Shown here piece after piece: positions 44,040-55,304 of a stretch of 64,000 nt of DNA. A program made the position numbers and the translations under genes. The stretch's first letter is position 1. Every line of letters begins with the position of its first letter. Origin of the DNA: Microvelia longipes (lineage: Eukaryota > Arthropoda > Insecta > Hemiptera > Veliidae); NCBI GenBank assembly GCA_018340805.1, contig JACMZG010000008.1:81319206-81383205 (forward strand), read 5' to 3'. A model generated the notes under the pieces. The model was not told where the DNA came from. It worked only from the letters and a program-made list of their open reading frames with translations, and did not search any database.

Positions 44040-44262
44040 AAACCTTAGTAGCAGGGTATTTCCTTTGACATACCCTATCTCAATACATTTGTAAGCTTAA
44101 AGCTATATTACTAGAAAGGACATACCCTATTTTAATACATTTGAGAGTTTATAGATATATTACTAGAGTGGTCATACCTTATGTCAATACATTGGAGGGC
44201 TTAGATATACATTACTTGAGGGGACATACCCTATCTCAATACATTTGAGAGCTTAGAGATAT
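44040..44262 (-). repeat. 52-bp minisatellite derived from a MITE end
   Basis: TTACTAGA-type motifs recur at 44108, 44160, 44212 and 44264, exactly 52 bp apart. Each unit reads TATATTACTAGAGGGGACATACCCTATCTCAATACATTTGAGAGCTTAGA with variants. The unit is the terminal segment of family C. Confidence 0.9.
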
Positions 44263-44574
44263 ATTACTAGAGGACGCATATCTTATCTTAACATATTGAG
44301 AATTTGAAACATCTATTTAGGGCTCTCCGGGGCTATTTGAAACATCATTAAAACATTCTGTAAGAATGAGTTGAGGTTATCGTTAAATTGATCGTTGCTG
44401 GCATTCTATACATTATTTTTGCTTCGTTTGTATTATATAAACTACAGTAATTTGGTACTGTTCATTTCATTATATTAATAATCAAAGTGACATGTTAGGG
44501 TTACTTTTCTGATGTTTCAACAATTTCAACAAAATTCAACCCATAAGTTCTCTCGTAATAATATCCTATAGTAA
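44262..44574 (-). mobile_element. Family C MITE copy 3
   Basis: Minus-strand copy: TTACTAGAGGACGCATATCT at its 3' end, CTCTCCGGGGCTATTTGAAA, AGAATGAGTTGAGGTTAT (reverse of ATAACCTTAACTCACTCTT), and AAAATTCAACCCATAAGTTC then TCTCGTAATAATATC at its 5' end. Confidence 0.75.
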
Positions 44575-44593
44575 ACTGCGTAGGCTTCCGCGG

Positions 44594-44856
44594 TTATTTT
44601 CATGAAGATTTAGCCAGTTGTGACTGCGTCAATGTAGATGAAGAATCCGACGTTTCGTTTCCACTGTGGGAGGCATCTTCAGGGATGTAGGACATCATGG
44701 ATAGAAACACAATACTCTACAAAACTAAACTCAAGTTCACTTTTTTTATCAATGATGTCCTACATTCCTGAAGATGACTCCCCCAGTGGAAGTGAAACGT
44801 CGAATTCTTCATGTACATTGACGCGGTCACCGCCGGCAGACCTAAATCTTCAATAA
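44594..44856. mobile_element. Inverted repeat with Penelope-like GAAACGTCG motif
   Basis: Arms of 105 bp (44594-44698 and 44752-44856) flank a 53-bp centre. Each arm, read outward, has CTGAAGATG, a CCCAGTGGAA-type stretch, then GAAACGTCG and TTCTTCATSTACATTGACGC. CTGAAGA...GAAACGTCG is characteristic of the terminal repeats of Penelope-like retroelements, which often fold as hammerhead ribozymes. CTGAAGA also matches the hammerhead core CUGANGA, followed by a possible helix II and GAAAC. No Penelope reverse transcriptase is seen nearby. The 72-codon frame across it is a by-product. Confidence 0.6.
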
Positions 44857-44859
44857 CTC

Positions 44860-46379
44860 TATAATTAACTATATTTGTTAATATTGCTTACCAATGGGTA
44901 TGCTAACTATTTAGTTATTAAATAGTTGCTAACTATTATATAAATAATAAAAAAAAACTATTATTTAATAGTTTTTCGCAAAATTTTGTAAAACCCGAGG
45001 GATTCCCGCAGGGGCGATGACTTGTTTGCCAAATATTAAGGTATAGCACTGACGCTATGGTTTTTCATATTCCCCCACTCTCACTTCTTATTTGGCTTGA
45101 AAATCTTAAAAGTTTATACTGGAGCTTTATAAATAATGTAAAATAATTACTTTAGTTAAATTTTGGTATATTTCTTCCTAATTGCCGTCTTCGTAAAAAT
45201 TGATTCCAAATGGGGATTATTATATAGGTGAAAATATTACATATAACAAGATTGGTGCGTGGTTATCTGAAAATATGAATATATCTGGCCGTGATTTGTG
45301 AAATAAAATTTAAATTTTACATAAATAAAATGAAGATACACATATGTACACCCCTTTGTGAGCGTAATCAATTAAAAACAAGTTAGGGTCAATAAGCTAA
45401 ATGGTCCAATAGGGAGTTAGCGAGCATATCTTAAAATAAATACGTTAATAGTAAACAATAAGGCTGCGCAACGTTGCAAGGTCAATACGTTAACATTATG
45501 TAGTGAAAACAAGATTAGACAACGAACTTTATGATCCAAGTTCAATTTAAGAAAAATATGTACTTTTTCTCGTAGTGGATAAATGCCTTTGATTTTAAAC
45601 TAATAGCCGACATATTAGTTTTTATTTCTTATTAAGTTATTATTAAAACTAATTCTACCGAGGTTAGAAACAGAGTTAACAAATATAAAATGAATAATAA
45701 TTATTTTTTTAAATAAATCTAAGTCACGTTCCCATCCGGATACATCTTGACTAATACTGTACAACTTATTAACTTTGACTCAAAAATAATCAAATATTCA
45801 GATACACTTCTAAAGAAAGATCTAGATGAATGGTTACTAATTAATCAGGTTGTTTGGCCTTTCATCTGCTAGCACTGTTTTACAATTGGATTTTCTTTCA
45901 ACACAAAAATTATAAATAGTCCATAAAAAATATCCTTCGAAATAAATGGTGATCTATTGGTGGACAGCGGTTAGCTGTACAGAAATGCGGGTGTTTTTCT
46001 ACCACAAAATTTAAATGATTTATGCTGAATATTTCTTCTTTTATTTTTCATGTTGATGTCTTATGATGTTCATTATTTCTTCTTTACCGCGCTTTAGAAT
46101 AAAACAAATTAGAATACTAGATGGAGGGGGGATAATTAAAAAATAATAAATAGTAACAGATGTATATTATTAATTGATGCAATTTCATTGCATCACCAGT
46201 GGCTAAAGTAATATTAAACCAAACAGGGGTGCAATTGCGAGCTTAGTGAGACATGGTATGATCACAATTTGTTCACCAGAGTAATAATATCTCAATGGAT
46301 TTAATGGTACAAGCATTTTTGTTCTTAATAGCATTTCTGTTTACATTGTTGTCTTTAATATTTTTATATTTTATGTAGA
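44860..46379. other. No gene seen
   Basis: Unique AT-rich DNA. GAGGGATTCCCGCAGGGGCG near 44998 faintly resembles the SINE body (GTGGTTCCCGCAGGGCG) but is too short to call. Confidence 0.45.
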
Positions 46380-46490
46380 AATTTCTTTTGTCACATCCGC
46401 TTAAGGATTTTTAATGATCCTTAAGTATGAACGTTGCTTAAATTACTTTAAACAAACGGCTTATGCCTATCTATGAAATACTTTTTATTG
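46380..46490 (+). repeat. Diverged repeat shared with 16840-16960
   Basis: AGAAATTTCTTTTGTCACAT, CCGCTTAAGGATTTTTAATG and TTAAATTACTTTAAACAAAC correspond to the blocks at 16861-16950. Class unknown. Confidence 0.5.
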
Positions 46491-47819
46491 GTGAGTTATT
46501 GTTTAAATACTACTTAATTCTATTGCTAAAAAGATGCTAAGTCAACTAATCAATACAATTCTACGTCCAAAAAAGTGACCAAGACAACATTATTTCGATT
46601 ATAATGAGAATTATTTAGTTATTTTTTTGTACATTTAGCTTAAGAACGCTAAACGCTTTAAATAAAGTCCAACTTTGAAAAAAAATAACCAGTAGGAGCC
46701 GAATAATGAAAAAATAAAATATGAAAAACTTTATACTCATTTCCCCAAAAGTGTTAATATTTGACTTAGTCACTTTTTGCTCTAAGCCGACAATATTTCT
46801 ATGAATTTCTAACTTTCTTCTTTATTTTCATAGCAATGATTATAACATCATAGTAGGTTGAAGGTGCTTCGTTTCCCTTACAGGCTTCATTAACTTCAGA
46901 TATAAAAATTGTCAACTATAGCGTCAAAGGATAAATCTTATAAAAATATATGATAAAAAGTTATCTCAGCGACGCGACGTCATAAAATTAGATTTTCTTC
47001 TTCTTCAATTTGTATAAAAATAAAACTTTGTCAAGTCTCGACTCAAATACCAAGCAGTTAAGTTTAAATTGGAATAGTAAGTAGATGAAGTTACTTCGTT
47101 ACCAAGTTGAAAGCAATTCATATTGTCAAGTCAGGCTAAGTGTATGCAGAGCAGGCAGACTAATGTACCATGAAATAACATGTGAATGTCATATCATGCC
47201 GTACATCTTTACATTATCTTTACTATCATCTTATGTTGTAACATTGAAATTTCCAATTTACAGGCAACATTAAGTAAAGTAATTTAAATTATAAAAGAAT
47301 ATATCATTATTTGAGATAATAGTATTTGAAGAGTACAGTATCATTTGATAATACCGACCGAGTATTGTAACAATGTTTATTGATAAGCAAAATTATATTG
47401 TATAAAAGATTACACTGCCAAGCATAGCACAAATATGAAAAAAAATACTAAAAAAATTTAAAAATTATAATTAAATAAATACTAATTCGTATATTTAAAG
47501 ATAATTCCATATTTGTAAAATCGGTAAAATATATTATGTGATAATATGATTTCCACGCAACATTGTATTGCATTTGTACTGTATTGAAATAACATGTGAA
47601 TGCCATATTTTGACATGGGCCGTCCATAGGGGGGTCAAACAGGTCACCCCCTCCCCCCCCCTGAAAAATCCAAAAAGTTATATTGATCATTTCAAATTAG
47701 TAAAAATTTATTGGTGATGATCCTGTATTTTGAAAATTAGAAGTATAAGCAAACTAATAATGCGTTGAATAACGAAATCATGTGATAGGAACACCAACAA
47801 AAAAATCAAGAATTATTTG
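46491..47819. other. No gene seen; one 28-bp direct repeat
   Basis: TGAAATAACATGTGAATG plus YCATAT occurs at about 47170 and 47585. GGGGGGTCAAACAGGTCACC with a C-run is at 47630-47661. Frames of 62-80 codons have no motifs. Confidence 0.45.
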
Positions 47820-48235
47820 TAAATCAGTTTATTACCAACAGGCTTGTTTCGCTGGTAAAATAGAATAGAAAAATAACTAAACATCAAATACAGTTTACCA
47901 CCAACAGGTTTGCCACGCTGGCTAGATAGGATAAAAAAATAATTCAATCATTTTAAAATTTAGTTTAAATTTCTTGACTATTTATGATATACTATTGTAT
48001 TGCGTATTTATATCAATACAAATATTTTGTATTTGTATTTGAAAAAAAAAACAAGGATAGCTTGGCTCTAAAAAAGTAATAAAGGATCGCTTTGCTTGCT
48101 AGATTACTATGAATAAATGCTTGAATGTCGGGAAAGAGGTTCACATCGCTCACAAGATTACTAAAGTATAAGATACTTTAAAAGGAGCATGCTTCGCTTG
48201 CTAGATTGTTGAAATTAAAAATTATGTATAGTAAA
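47820..48235. repeat. Short irregular tandem repeats
   Basis: Two units of about 66 bp with ACCAACAGGYTTG (47834, 47900). Then three loose units containing CGCTTTGCTTGCTAGATTAC, ATCGCTCACAAGATTAC and TTCGCTTGCTAGATTG (48068-48209). Confidence 0.65.
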
Positions 48236-48399
48236 AGAGGCTTAATATTTAGAATAAGCTAATAATAAGCTTAATAATTAATAATTATAATATATTTAAC
48301 AGAATGTTAATATTATGAATCATTGATAAAGTGGATATCGCGATAACATTTTATTAGAAAGAGAAATAAAAGCAAACTTACCTTATTAAGGTAAGTTAA

Positions 48400-48700
48400 A
48401 CAATTTAATGCAATAAAAAGGTAATTTTGAGAGTTTATGCAAACTAAAATTATTTAAAAGTAACATTAATTAACAATAAATAAAATAAAACACTATATTG
48501 TGATTTTCACCATTTTATCACTCAATTTAAATACTCGTGACAACCCATTAAAACCCTATTTTTCAATGAAATAGTGATTCTAATGAGTTCTTTGAGAAAA
48601 CATTAAAGAAATAATCATCACAAATAAGAAAAAACTTAATAAACCCCATAAAATTAATAACACTCTTTCGTTATTAATTTCTTATCAGCGACGGTGGCGC
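48400..48700 (+). repeat. Dispersed repeat E, copy 1
   Basis: TTTTGAGAGTTTATGCAAAC, ACAATAAATAAAATAAAA, TATATTGTGATTTTCACC, CAATGAAATAGTGA, TTTCGTTATTAATTTCTTAT and CAGCGACGG match 52750-53155 with an indel or two. Confidence 0.75.
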
Positions 48701-48705
48701 TTCTA

Positions 48706-48800
48706 CGGAATTTGAATCGCAAATCTCTCTCTCTGATACAACGTCCATGGGGTCAGGAAAGTTGCTTAGTGCGTCATCAACTTTATCCAAGATTCTTGAT
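48706..48800 (+). repeat. Dispersed repeat F, copy 2
   Basis: CTGATACAACGTCCATGGGG, GTTGCTTAGTGCGTCATC and CAAGATTCTTGATTT match 27385-27530 (minus). It follows repeat E directly. The 61-codon frame over it (MALLRN...) is not credible as a gene. Confidence 0.6.
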
Positions 48801-49009
48801 TTATTCTAATCCTCTCTTTAATTCCCTATTTATACACGCCCTAGAGAAGGAAATAGCATTCGCAATGCAAGTAAACTAAACTTTTTATTGAATATTTTAT
48901 CAACACAAAGAGTTGATTAATGTATTTAATTATAAACTAGAATGTAAATAAAATAAAAACAAGCGTCGGCGCTTCATAAAATTACTTCGAATTTTTATGA
49001 ACTATACAC

Positions 49010-49230
49010 AGTAGTTTATGTGTAACAAATTTCAGCCCAAGATTTGTGAATTTTTGAAATTTTTGTAGCCATTATTGTAGGTTAATGACGTCACACATAT
49101 TTCATGAACAATGGGGTTTGGGACATTAGCGAGATTGATTTTTGTACAAAGCATCATTTGGATCAAAGAAAGCGTTCGAAAGTTATCCTGTCACATAGAA
49201 ACGTCTAGGACACAAAAATCTCGTACATAG

Positions 49231-49317
<87 letters not shown>

Positions 49318-49450
49318 ATATATATATTCTTGATCAGTAAGTCCCCTCATTCCAAAAATCCACCTCCCCCCACTCCTCCAACCTATAAGCTCAATTTTTC
49401 TTACAGAATTCACTAAAAAAAACTCGATGCATAAAACAAATAACTTTAGG
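49010..49450 (-). repeat. Family B interspersed repeat, copy 4, with both flanks of its TA array
   Basis: Minus-strand copy: TGACGTCA (49086-49093), GGTTTGGGACATTAGCGAG, AAAGCGTTCGAAAGTTATCC, the TA array (about 49240-49313), then the left end ATTCTTGATCAGTAAGTCCC, CCACTCCTCCAACCTATAAG and AGAATTCACTAAAAAA. It shows the complete plan of left end, TA array and right part. Confidence 0.8.
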
Positions 49451-50544
49451 GGTAAAATAATAAGAAATAACAAATCGAATTATAAGCAGACACAAAAAGG
49501 ATATTAATTTATTTTCAAGTTAAAAAAAAAACAGTCAATTTTTAACATATTATTCATATTAAGAAATGAAAGGCTTCACAATGGCATATCCCATAGTGGT
49601 AAAGACACGAGACCCTTTCTGAGCTAAGGGTAACCCCAGCTACTTCGACTCAGCTTCAAAGCTACTTCTTATTAAAATATGTAAATCATCTCTCCATCAG
49701 TAATATCTTTTATAATAGACTCCGAGAGGAAAAGTATTATATCCCGTATTCAAATCTCAGGGAGATAATGAGATTTCGTCGGAGCTCCAACATAAGACAG
49801 ATTCCCGATTACCTTATTGACTATTTTTTACTTTGACCCTCGTTTATATAGAAAAGCATAAGTCATTTGTTTCTTTTTTTTGTAAAAATTATTGTTTATA
49901 TTTCATAAGATAACATAAATTTTTGGAAATATATGGCTGATTCTCGATTTTATAAAGTATACTAAAAATAAAACTACATTATTTTTTTTAATTGGCTTGA
50001 TATTGCTTCAGAACAACAGGATCTTTTGATGTATAGTTTTATATACTAAAGTATAGTTAATAGTGTGGTTAGAACCTGCTTAAGAAAGTGCCAAATTTAG
50101 GTTTAGACATTTGCTTAAAAGGTTTATACATTTCTACCTTTTATAACTTAAAATAATCCCTTGTATAAAATAAATAACATGCTAGGGAAGGTATGTTTGC
50201 TCTTATTTCTCTATCTAATAAAACGCTCAGTGGGTTGGTTGTGTTGTCTTATCGCTTTCTTATCTTTGAGCTTAAATGAGTGAAAATGTTTTTTCTCTAC
50301 TTAGGAAAAAGTTTTACAGACAATTCCCTTCTAATAATAATTTTACACGCCTCCTAATCCGTTCATTAGCCTAATACATCGACAGTTAAGTCGTCATTTC
50401 TGCAACAGCTTTTTAAACGTTGGCAGTTTGAAGTTAAGTGAGTCACCGAAACATATTTTCCGCAAATTATGAATGTGTTAATTTTAACCGTTTACTTATA
50501 TTGTTGTAAAATGGCCAAGATCCTTAAGTATTGCTCTTCGCTCT
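49451..50544. other. No gene seen
   Basis: ATAGTGGTAAAGACACGAGA (49592) and TATTCAAATCTCAGGGAG (49750) resemble tRNA A and B boxes but are about 150 bp apart, too far for a tRNA promoter. Otherwise unique DNA. Confidence 0.4.
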
Positions 50545-50905
50545 ATTCCTTTCACCCAAACAGCAAGACCTATTTAACCCTCCGGAAGAGCATAAGACCA
50601 AAGAGGAGCGTTTGTGGCCACGCTACAGAACCTTTTTTAACCCTCTGTTAAGTCAAGGCCCGGTCACAAGTCCGTGGGTCAGAGTATAACTTTTGGTCGT
50701 CTACAGCTTGACATCTACCTTTAACTAGTCACCATAGCCATTCCCGAAGTGCTTTTTGGTAGCTGATTATTGTGCATCGTCCCGTGTTTCTGTTTCTAAG
50801 TGTTTATGTATATTTTTGTATATCATTTGATACTACCGAATTTTGCAAAACATGAATGGTTGACAAAACATGAATGGCGAGAGACACCTAGGTAATGTAA
50901 CAAGC
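50545..50905 (-). repeat. Dispersed repeat I, copy 2
   Basis: Inverse of 34165-34445, extending slightly further (AGAGGAGCGTTTGTGGCCAC at its 3' side). GACAAAACATGAATGGCGAG at the other end duplicates its own TTTTGCAAAACATGAATGG. Confidence 0.8.
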
Positions 50906-51107
50906 AAAATACAATGATAGCATTGATGGCTCGACATAATGTCATGTTCGTTACGCCTATAACTCACCAGGGCGCCGACAAAGCCTGAACTCACTCTGAT
51001 CTTCAATTAAAATTCCGAAGAATATAATGTGAAGTATTTACTAGAGACGAGCGGTGCTCTCTTACCGCCATCATGCTTGGCAAGCAAAACATACATCATT
51101 CAATGAG

Positions 51108-51436
51108 TTGAAATTTAGTACAAGTAATAAAAAAGTACACCATGTTTCGTTTCAATACGACAAGTAAATCTATAACTTTTTGTGGATTATAAAAGTAGAG
51201 CATCATCGAGCATGGCCAGAGCATGGATGGGTAACCGTTGGGAATGAAACTAATGTTTTTTCTATCTGAAGACAAGCGAAGTAACTCCGAAGATTTTGCA
51301 ACAGATCTATCTGTTGTAAAATAGGTATGGTGATTTTTTTATTCTGAGGACAAGCGAAGTCCAAGTAGGGAGGACGAGCATAGCGAATGCAACGTGATGA
51401 AGAAAAGATCCGAGGTATCCCGTTCCCGATTTTTTG
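51108..51436 (+). mobile_element. 5S-derived repeat, 3' half
   Basis: GAGTTGAAATTTAGTACAAG, GTTTCGTTTCAATACGACAA, the 5S-like core (51184-51245), GACAAGCGAAGTCCAAGTAG, GGACGAGCATAGCGAATGC, and GGTATCCCGTTCCCGATTTT ending in six T. Confidence 0.8.
51184..51245 (+). other. 5S rRNA-derived segment
   Basis: GGATTATAAAAGTAGAGCAT, CATCGAGCATGGCCAGAGCA, TGGATGGGTAACCGTTGGGA: the same 5S region, with CATGGATGGGTAACCG close to the 5S C box. Confidence 0.8.
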
Positions 51437-51439
51437 TTT

Positions 51440-52354
51440 TTAGATCTCATGGAGCAAAAATGAGGATCATTTCATAAATCAATAAAAAATCAAAGAACAG
51501 CTACAAAAATTAAGAAAAAACAAAGCCGTCTTGTTACAGATGTATTATTTTCTTTGAGAAATTGAAAATCGGAAAAACATAAGTTCAGTGACAGAATATG
51601 ATCTGGAATAAAAACAACCAAAGAAAATTGTCGTTATAGTTTTTATTACTAAGTAATAAAGAAGATTTTCACAAAGCTTCATCTCGTGTTGTGTCTTATA
51701 CCGGGAAAATTGTATCACGTTTGCTAACGAGCCGTGTTAACACTCCCCAATAGTCAGAGTCACGTATATATTTCTTTCTGTCGAAAACAAGTTTTTCCTT
51801 TCTGATGAAGAAAATCTACTTTATGTAGTTGTAAATAAGAACTGTACATTTTGATTCGAATTGTTTGACGTTTCTTTGAAGATAGAATTAGATTTGAAGA
51901 AATGGTGACAGTGGTCAAAGAACAATAGAATCATGTCGCGATGCCCCCTTGTGTTTAAGTAGAAATTCAAAGAAATGGTTTAAAGAAAATTATGCTCTAA
52001 CCTCAATTTTAAACTATTTAGATTGTTGAACTATCATCACAGTTGTCTTGAAAAACTAGAAAAAGGCGACCCCGCCTTCATAAAGAGAGCTTTCGATAAG
52101 AAAGTCCCATCTTTTCTAATCCTGCCGTCTCGCCAAAACTTTTTTTTAGTAGTATGAATTAATATTAATAATATTATTATATTATAGAATAATAATATTA
52201 TTATTAATATATTAATAATGAATTAGTAAATTTTCAAAGAAAGTTCGAGCCTAGAACCCAAGGCCCAGGGGCCACCCAGAGCAATGTTGCTTTTTTGTTG
52301 TTACATTTAGCAACTTTTCATCCTCTATCCTCACAGGTCCGCGGAACAGCCTGC
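51440..52354. other. No gene seen; AT palindrome
   Basis: Unique DNA. About 52155-52228 is a long imperfect AT palindrome (AATTAATATTAATAATATTA mirrored around TATTATAGAATA). Confidence 0.45.
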
Positions 52355-52665
52355 TGTTCGCGATTCAAAGAGATAGTTGTAAGATTGGCAATACCAATGG
52401 CGGTAAAACGAAAGGGTGATCAAACATTTTTTATCATAGGATTAGTATGGGAATGGATCGAAAGTATTAATCTATTTCTTCTTAATTTGTGATAAATGAG
52501 TTAAAAATTGATAAAACGAACATCGGTACTATAAAAACAGTCAATATTTCTTAGATGATTACTTCGATTAGTCTTAGCCTTAATCCTAATACTTAGTATT
52601 AGGATTTTAAATATAGAATCAGATTCTTATCACTGCAGACTTGAATCTGTACGTTTTTTAAGCTA
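52355..52665 (+). repeat. Dispersed repeat D, copy 2
   Basis: Second long copy of repeat D (see 19470). It is followed about 90 bp later by repeat E copy 2, whereas copy 1 of D has no E beside it, so D and E are separate units. Confidence 0.7.
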
Positions 52666-52749
52666 GTATTTATAACACAGTTTTACATAAAACTGTTGTT
52701 AAAATATTTGTTTAAAATTAAACAAAAAGTTACACTTCAAAACACAAAT

Positions 52750-53155
52750 GAAATAAAATACAGGTTAGAAAGTTAGAAAATATCATCTTATCAGTTAATT
52801 AAAATACTTATTACTACTAATTAAATACAATAAAAGAGTACTTTTGTGAGTTTGAGCAAACTAAAATGATTCAAAAGTAAAATTAACTAACAATAAATAA
52901 AATAAAATAAAACTCTATATTGTGATTTTCACCTTCTTATCAGTTTATTTAAAAACTTATGCCAACCCATTTAAAAGGGGGGTTTTCCAATGAAAGAGTG
53001 ACTTTAGTAAGTTTAAACACCCTAAAATTAATTAAAATAAATCATTTCAAGAAATGATTTAAAGGCAAATCGTCAAAATTAGGAAACCCATTTACACATT
53101 TTAACGTTGATCACCTTTTCGTTATCAATTTATTATCAGCGACGATAACGCTGAT
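52750..53155 (+). repeat. Dispersed repeat E, copy 2
   Basis: TTTGTGAGTTTGAGCAAACT, TATATTGTGATTTTCACC, CCAATGAAAGAGTGA, TTTTCGTTATCAATTTATTA and TCAGCGACGAT match 48400-48700. It leads into a TA array (53168). Confidence 0.75.
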
Positions 53156-53159
53156 AAGA

Positions 53160-53167
<8 letters not shown>

Positions 53168-53245
<78 letters not shown>
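53168..53245. repeat. (TA)n microsatellite
   Basis: TA array with one short interruption, ending TAATATGTAGTTTC. Confidence 0.95.
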
Positions 53246-53246
<1 letters not shown>

Positions 53247-53329
53247 GTAGTTTCAATCAATTTTCTTATAGCCACTGAATGATAAAATAAACCATCTGTT
53301 TGCTCATTGGTAGTGGCGTCATTTGTAAG

Positions 53330-53515
53330 TTTTTGCTAATGACGCAATTTATGAAAGTCCGATTGAGCTGAAACCAGTCTCGATTGTTTTAGAATGCTTA
53401 CGACTTTAAGACACTTCAAGAGCTTTCATTTTGCGGGCCTGCTTGGCTCGCTGTGACTCCGTGGGAGCCTTTTTTATCTGACTGTCTAGAACAGTTTGTT
53501 AACCAGGGCGGAATC
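53330..53515 (-). repeat. Family A-related 3' fragment, inverted
   Basis: GTCCGATTGAGCTGAAACCA, TTTTAGAATGCTTACGAC and CGGGCCTGCTTGGCTCG, GTGGGAGCC are the reverse complement of the family A 3' part (CTTCCACT...CGAGC-AAGCAGGCCCG...TTTCAGCTCAATC). A second, more decayed inverted copy is at 58200-58340. Confidence 0.65.
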
Positions 53516-54489
53516 ATAACTTTTTTAATCTAACCTCAATTTGTAATAAACTAATTTGCTAACACAGCGCCAACAACAAAACAGTTACAACTCAATTTCG
53601 TTACAAATAGCGCTTGGGTATTTTACAATTCTGTATTATTATTATAAAAACTAAAATCCTTATTTCTCATGACAATTGCGAAGTTCTCTAAAATTTATAT
53701 AATATCACTGCATATCCAGGTGTTCTCGCGGTATTTTCTCAACAAGGCGTTAGTCTTTACTATTGATTTCCCTCAATCTACGAGAAGTTCTAACCTTATA
53801 AAATTATGGTATTGATCAAAGTATGCTTTTTCCAATCAAGTATATCTAAGCACATAAGGAAAGAAGGAACTTGTTTATCACGTACCAAACTTCGTATTCC
53901 TTTCCCTTGTCATTATAAGACCGTAGCGCACTCTTCTGATTTTTCTTTAGTTTAAAGATTTTTCATATCCACACCTGGTGAGTTATCTAAACCCATTATT
54001 AGACGTAACAAGATCCATAACAAGGCATTAATAATATTTTTAGTGTTCTTACGATTTTCTTTCGAAGCCATTTTTGTGTGCTATAAATGGATTTGGATGT
54101 AGACATCGTTGTCAGAATCCAGGTCCGATTGCAACAATCAAACCCTACAATAACTTGTATAATTCAGGAAAATCATTTATCTCTAAAAATTTCCCAGGTG
54201 TTCCGTTTTAAGGAAACAAAAAAAGTCAAAAGGTTAAACGTAAATCGATTGTTCTGTTTTTCAGTTTTGGTGATCTGGTTAAAAAAACCGATGTGATTGC
54301 CTAGATGGGAATACATTTTCTAGTTCTATAATTCTATAGGTAATGTTTTTAAAAAAGAATAAGTGGTCTCAACTTGTGTTGAGGGTAATTTTAGAAACAC
54401 ACGGTTTCTATCATCAAGACGAGAAGACAGTTATAAGAAATTCAATTTGATGTGACCTAATACAACTTATTCAAAGATTATAACATGCC
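53516..54489. other. No gene seen
   Basis: Unique AT-rich DNA; the 69-codon frame at 54087-54296 has no motif. Confidence 0.45.
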
Positions 54490-54596
54490 TCTTAGCGAAT
54501 TTGCGAAGAACTTATAAGGTTGGGGTCATGAAGAGATGGTGGCGCGGGGGGAGGTAGCGGTTTTCGAAGGGGGACTCACTGATCAAGAATATAATA

Positions 54597-54655
<59 letters not shown>

Positions 54656-54840
54656 TATATATATATATATATATGAATGTAACTTCTGTCCCATAGAAGT
54701 GTCTATGGGACACGATAACTTTCGAACGCTTTCTCGAATCAAAATGAAACTTAGTACAAAAATCAACCTTGCTAATTTCCCGAACCCTTTTTTTATGGAA
54801 TATATATGTCAATATTTTATAAATATTGACATATATATGT
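54490..54840 (+). repeat. Family B interspersed repeat, copy 5
   Basis: Left end TCTTAGCGAATTTGCGAAGA, GGTGGCGCGGGGGGAGG, CTCACTGATCAAGAATATAA, the TA array (about 54592-54675), then CCCATAGAAGTGTCTATGGG and ACACGATAACTTTCGAACGC. It breaks off in an 18-bp hairpin with loop TAT (54800-54838). A left-end fragment in inverse orientation follows at 54960-55080. Confidence 0.8.
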
Positions 54841-55304
54841 CTAACAAAACAATGTTAATCATTGTTACCTGCTTTGTTACCCCCACCACTCATCAGGTAA
54901 ATATCATGTAAAACATCAGATCACCTGCTGAATAAAGTTACACACCGTATATCCTAATGCTTGGTTTAAAACAATAAGTCTCTCTCCTAAAAATCCACTC
55001 CCCCTTTCCCAACCTCCCAACCTCAAAAGCTCACTTTTCTTTGAAAATTCCCTAAAAAAATAAACCACGTAGCACCTTCTAAATTTTAATAATATTTTCA
55101 CTTAATTAAATTCGGTAATCTTGTTTTCCCTGTGGCTTTGTCTCATGTTTAAGAATGAGCTTTTCTTTCAAGGTTTTCCTAAAATATTCTAAAAACATAA
55201 TCCTTCAATACGAAAGATTAAAAAAACAGCGAATTCCATTAAATCTTTTTATACGCCTTTTTCAATATCAGGTTTATATTTTTGACTTATTATAAATTTA
55301 TATT

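Noticed and set aside
27330..48879. A conserved PWGQ peptide shared by 27330-27557 and 48694-48879
   Set aside because: Similarity is at DNA level in repeat F, and a third copy at 27863 breaks the frame.
49590..49770. Another tRNA-derived SINE
   Set aside because: A-box-like and B-box-like words are about 150 bp apart, too far for a tRNA-type promoter, and no second copy is seen.
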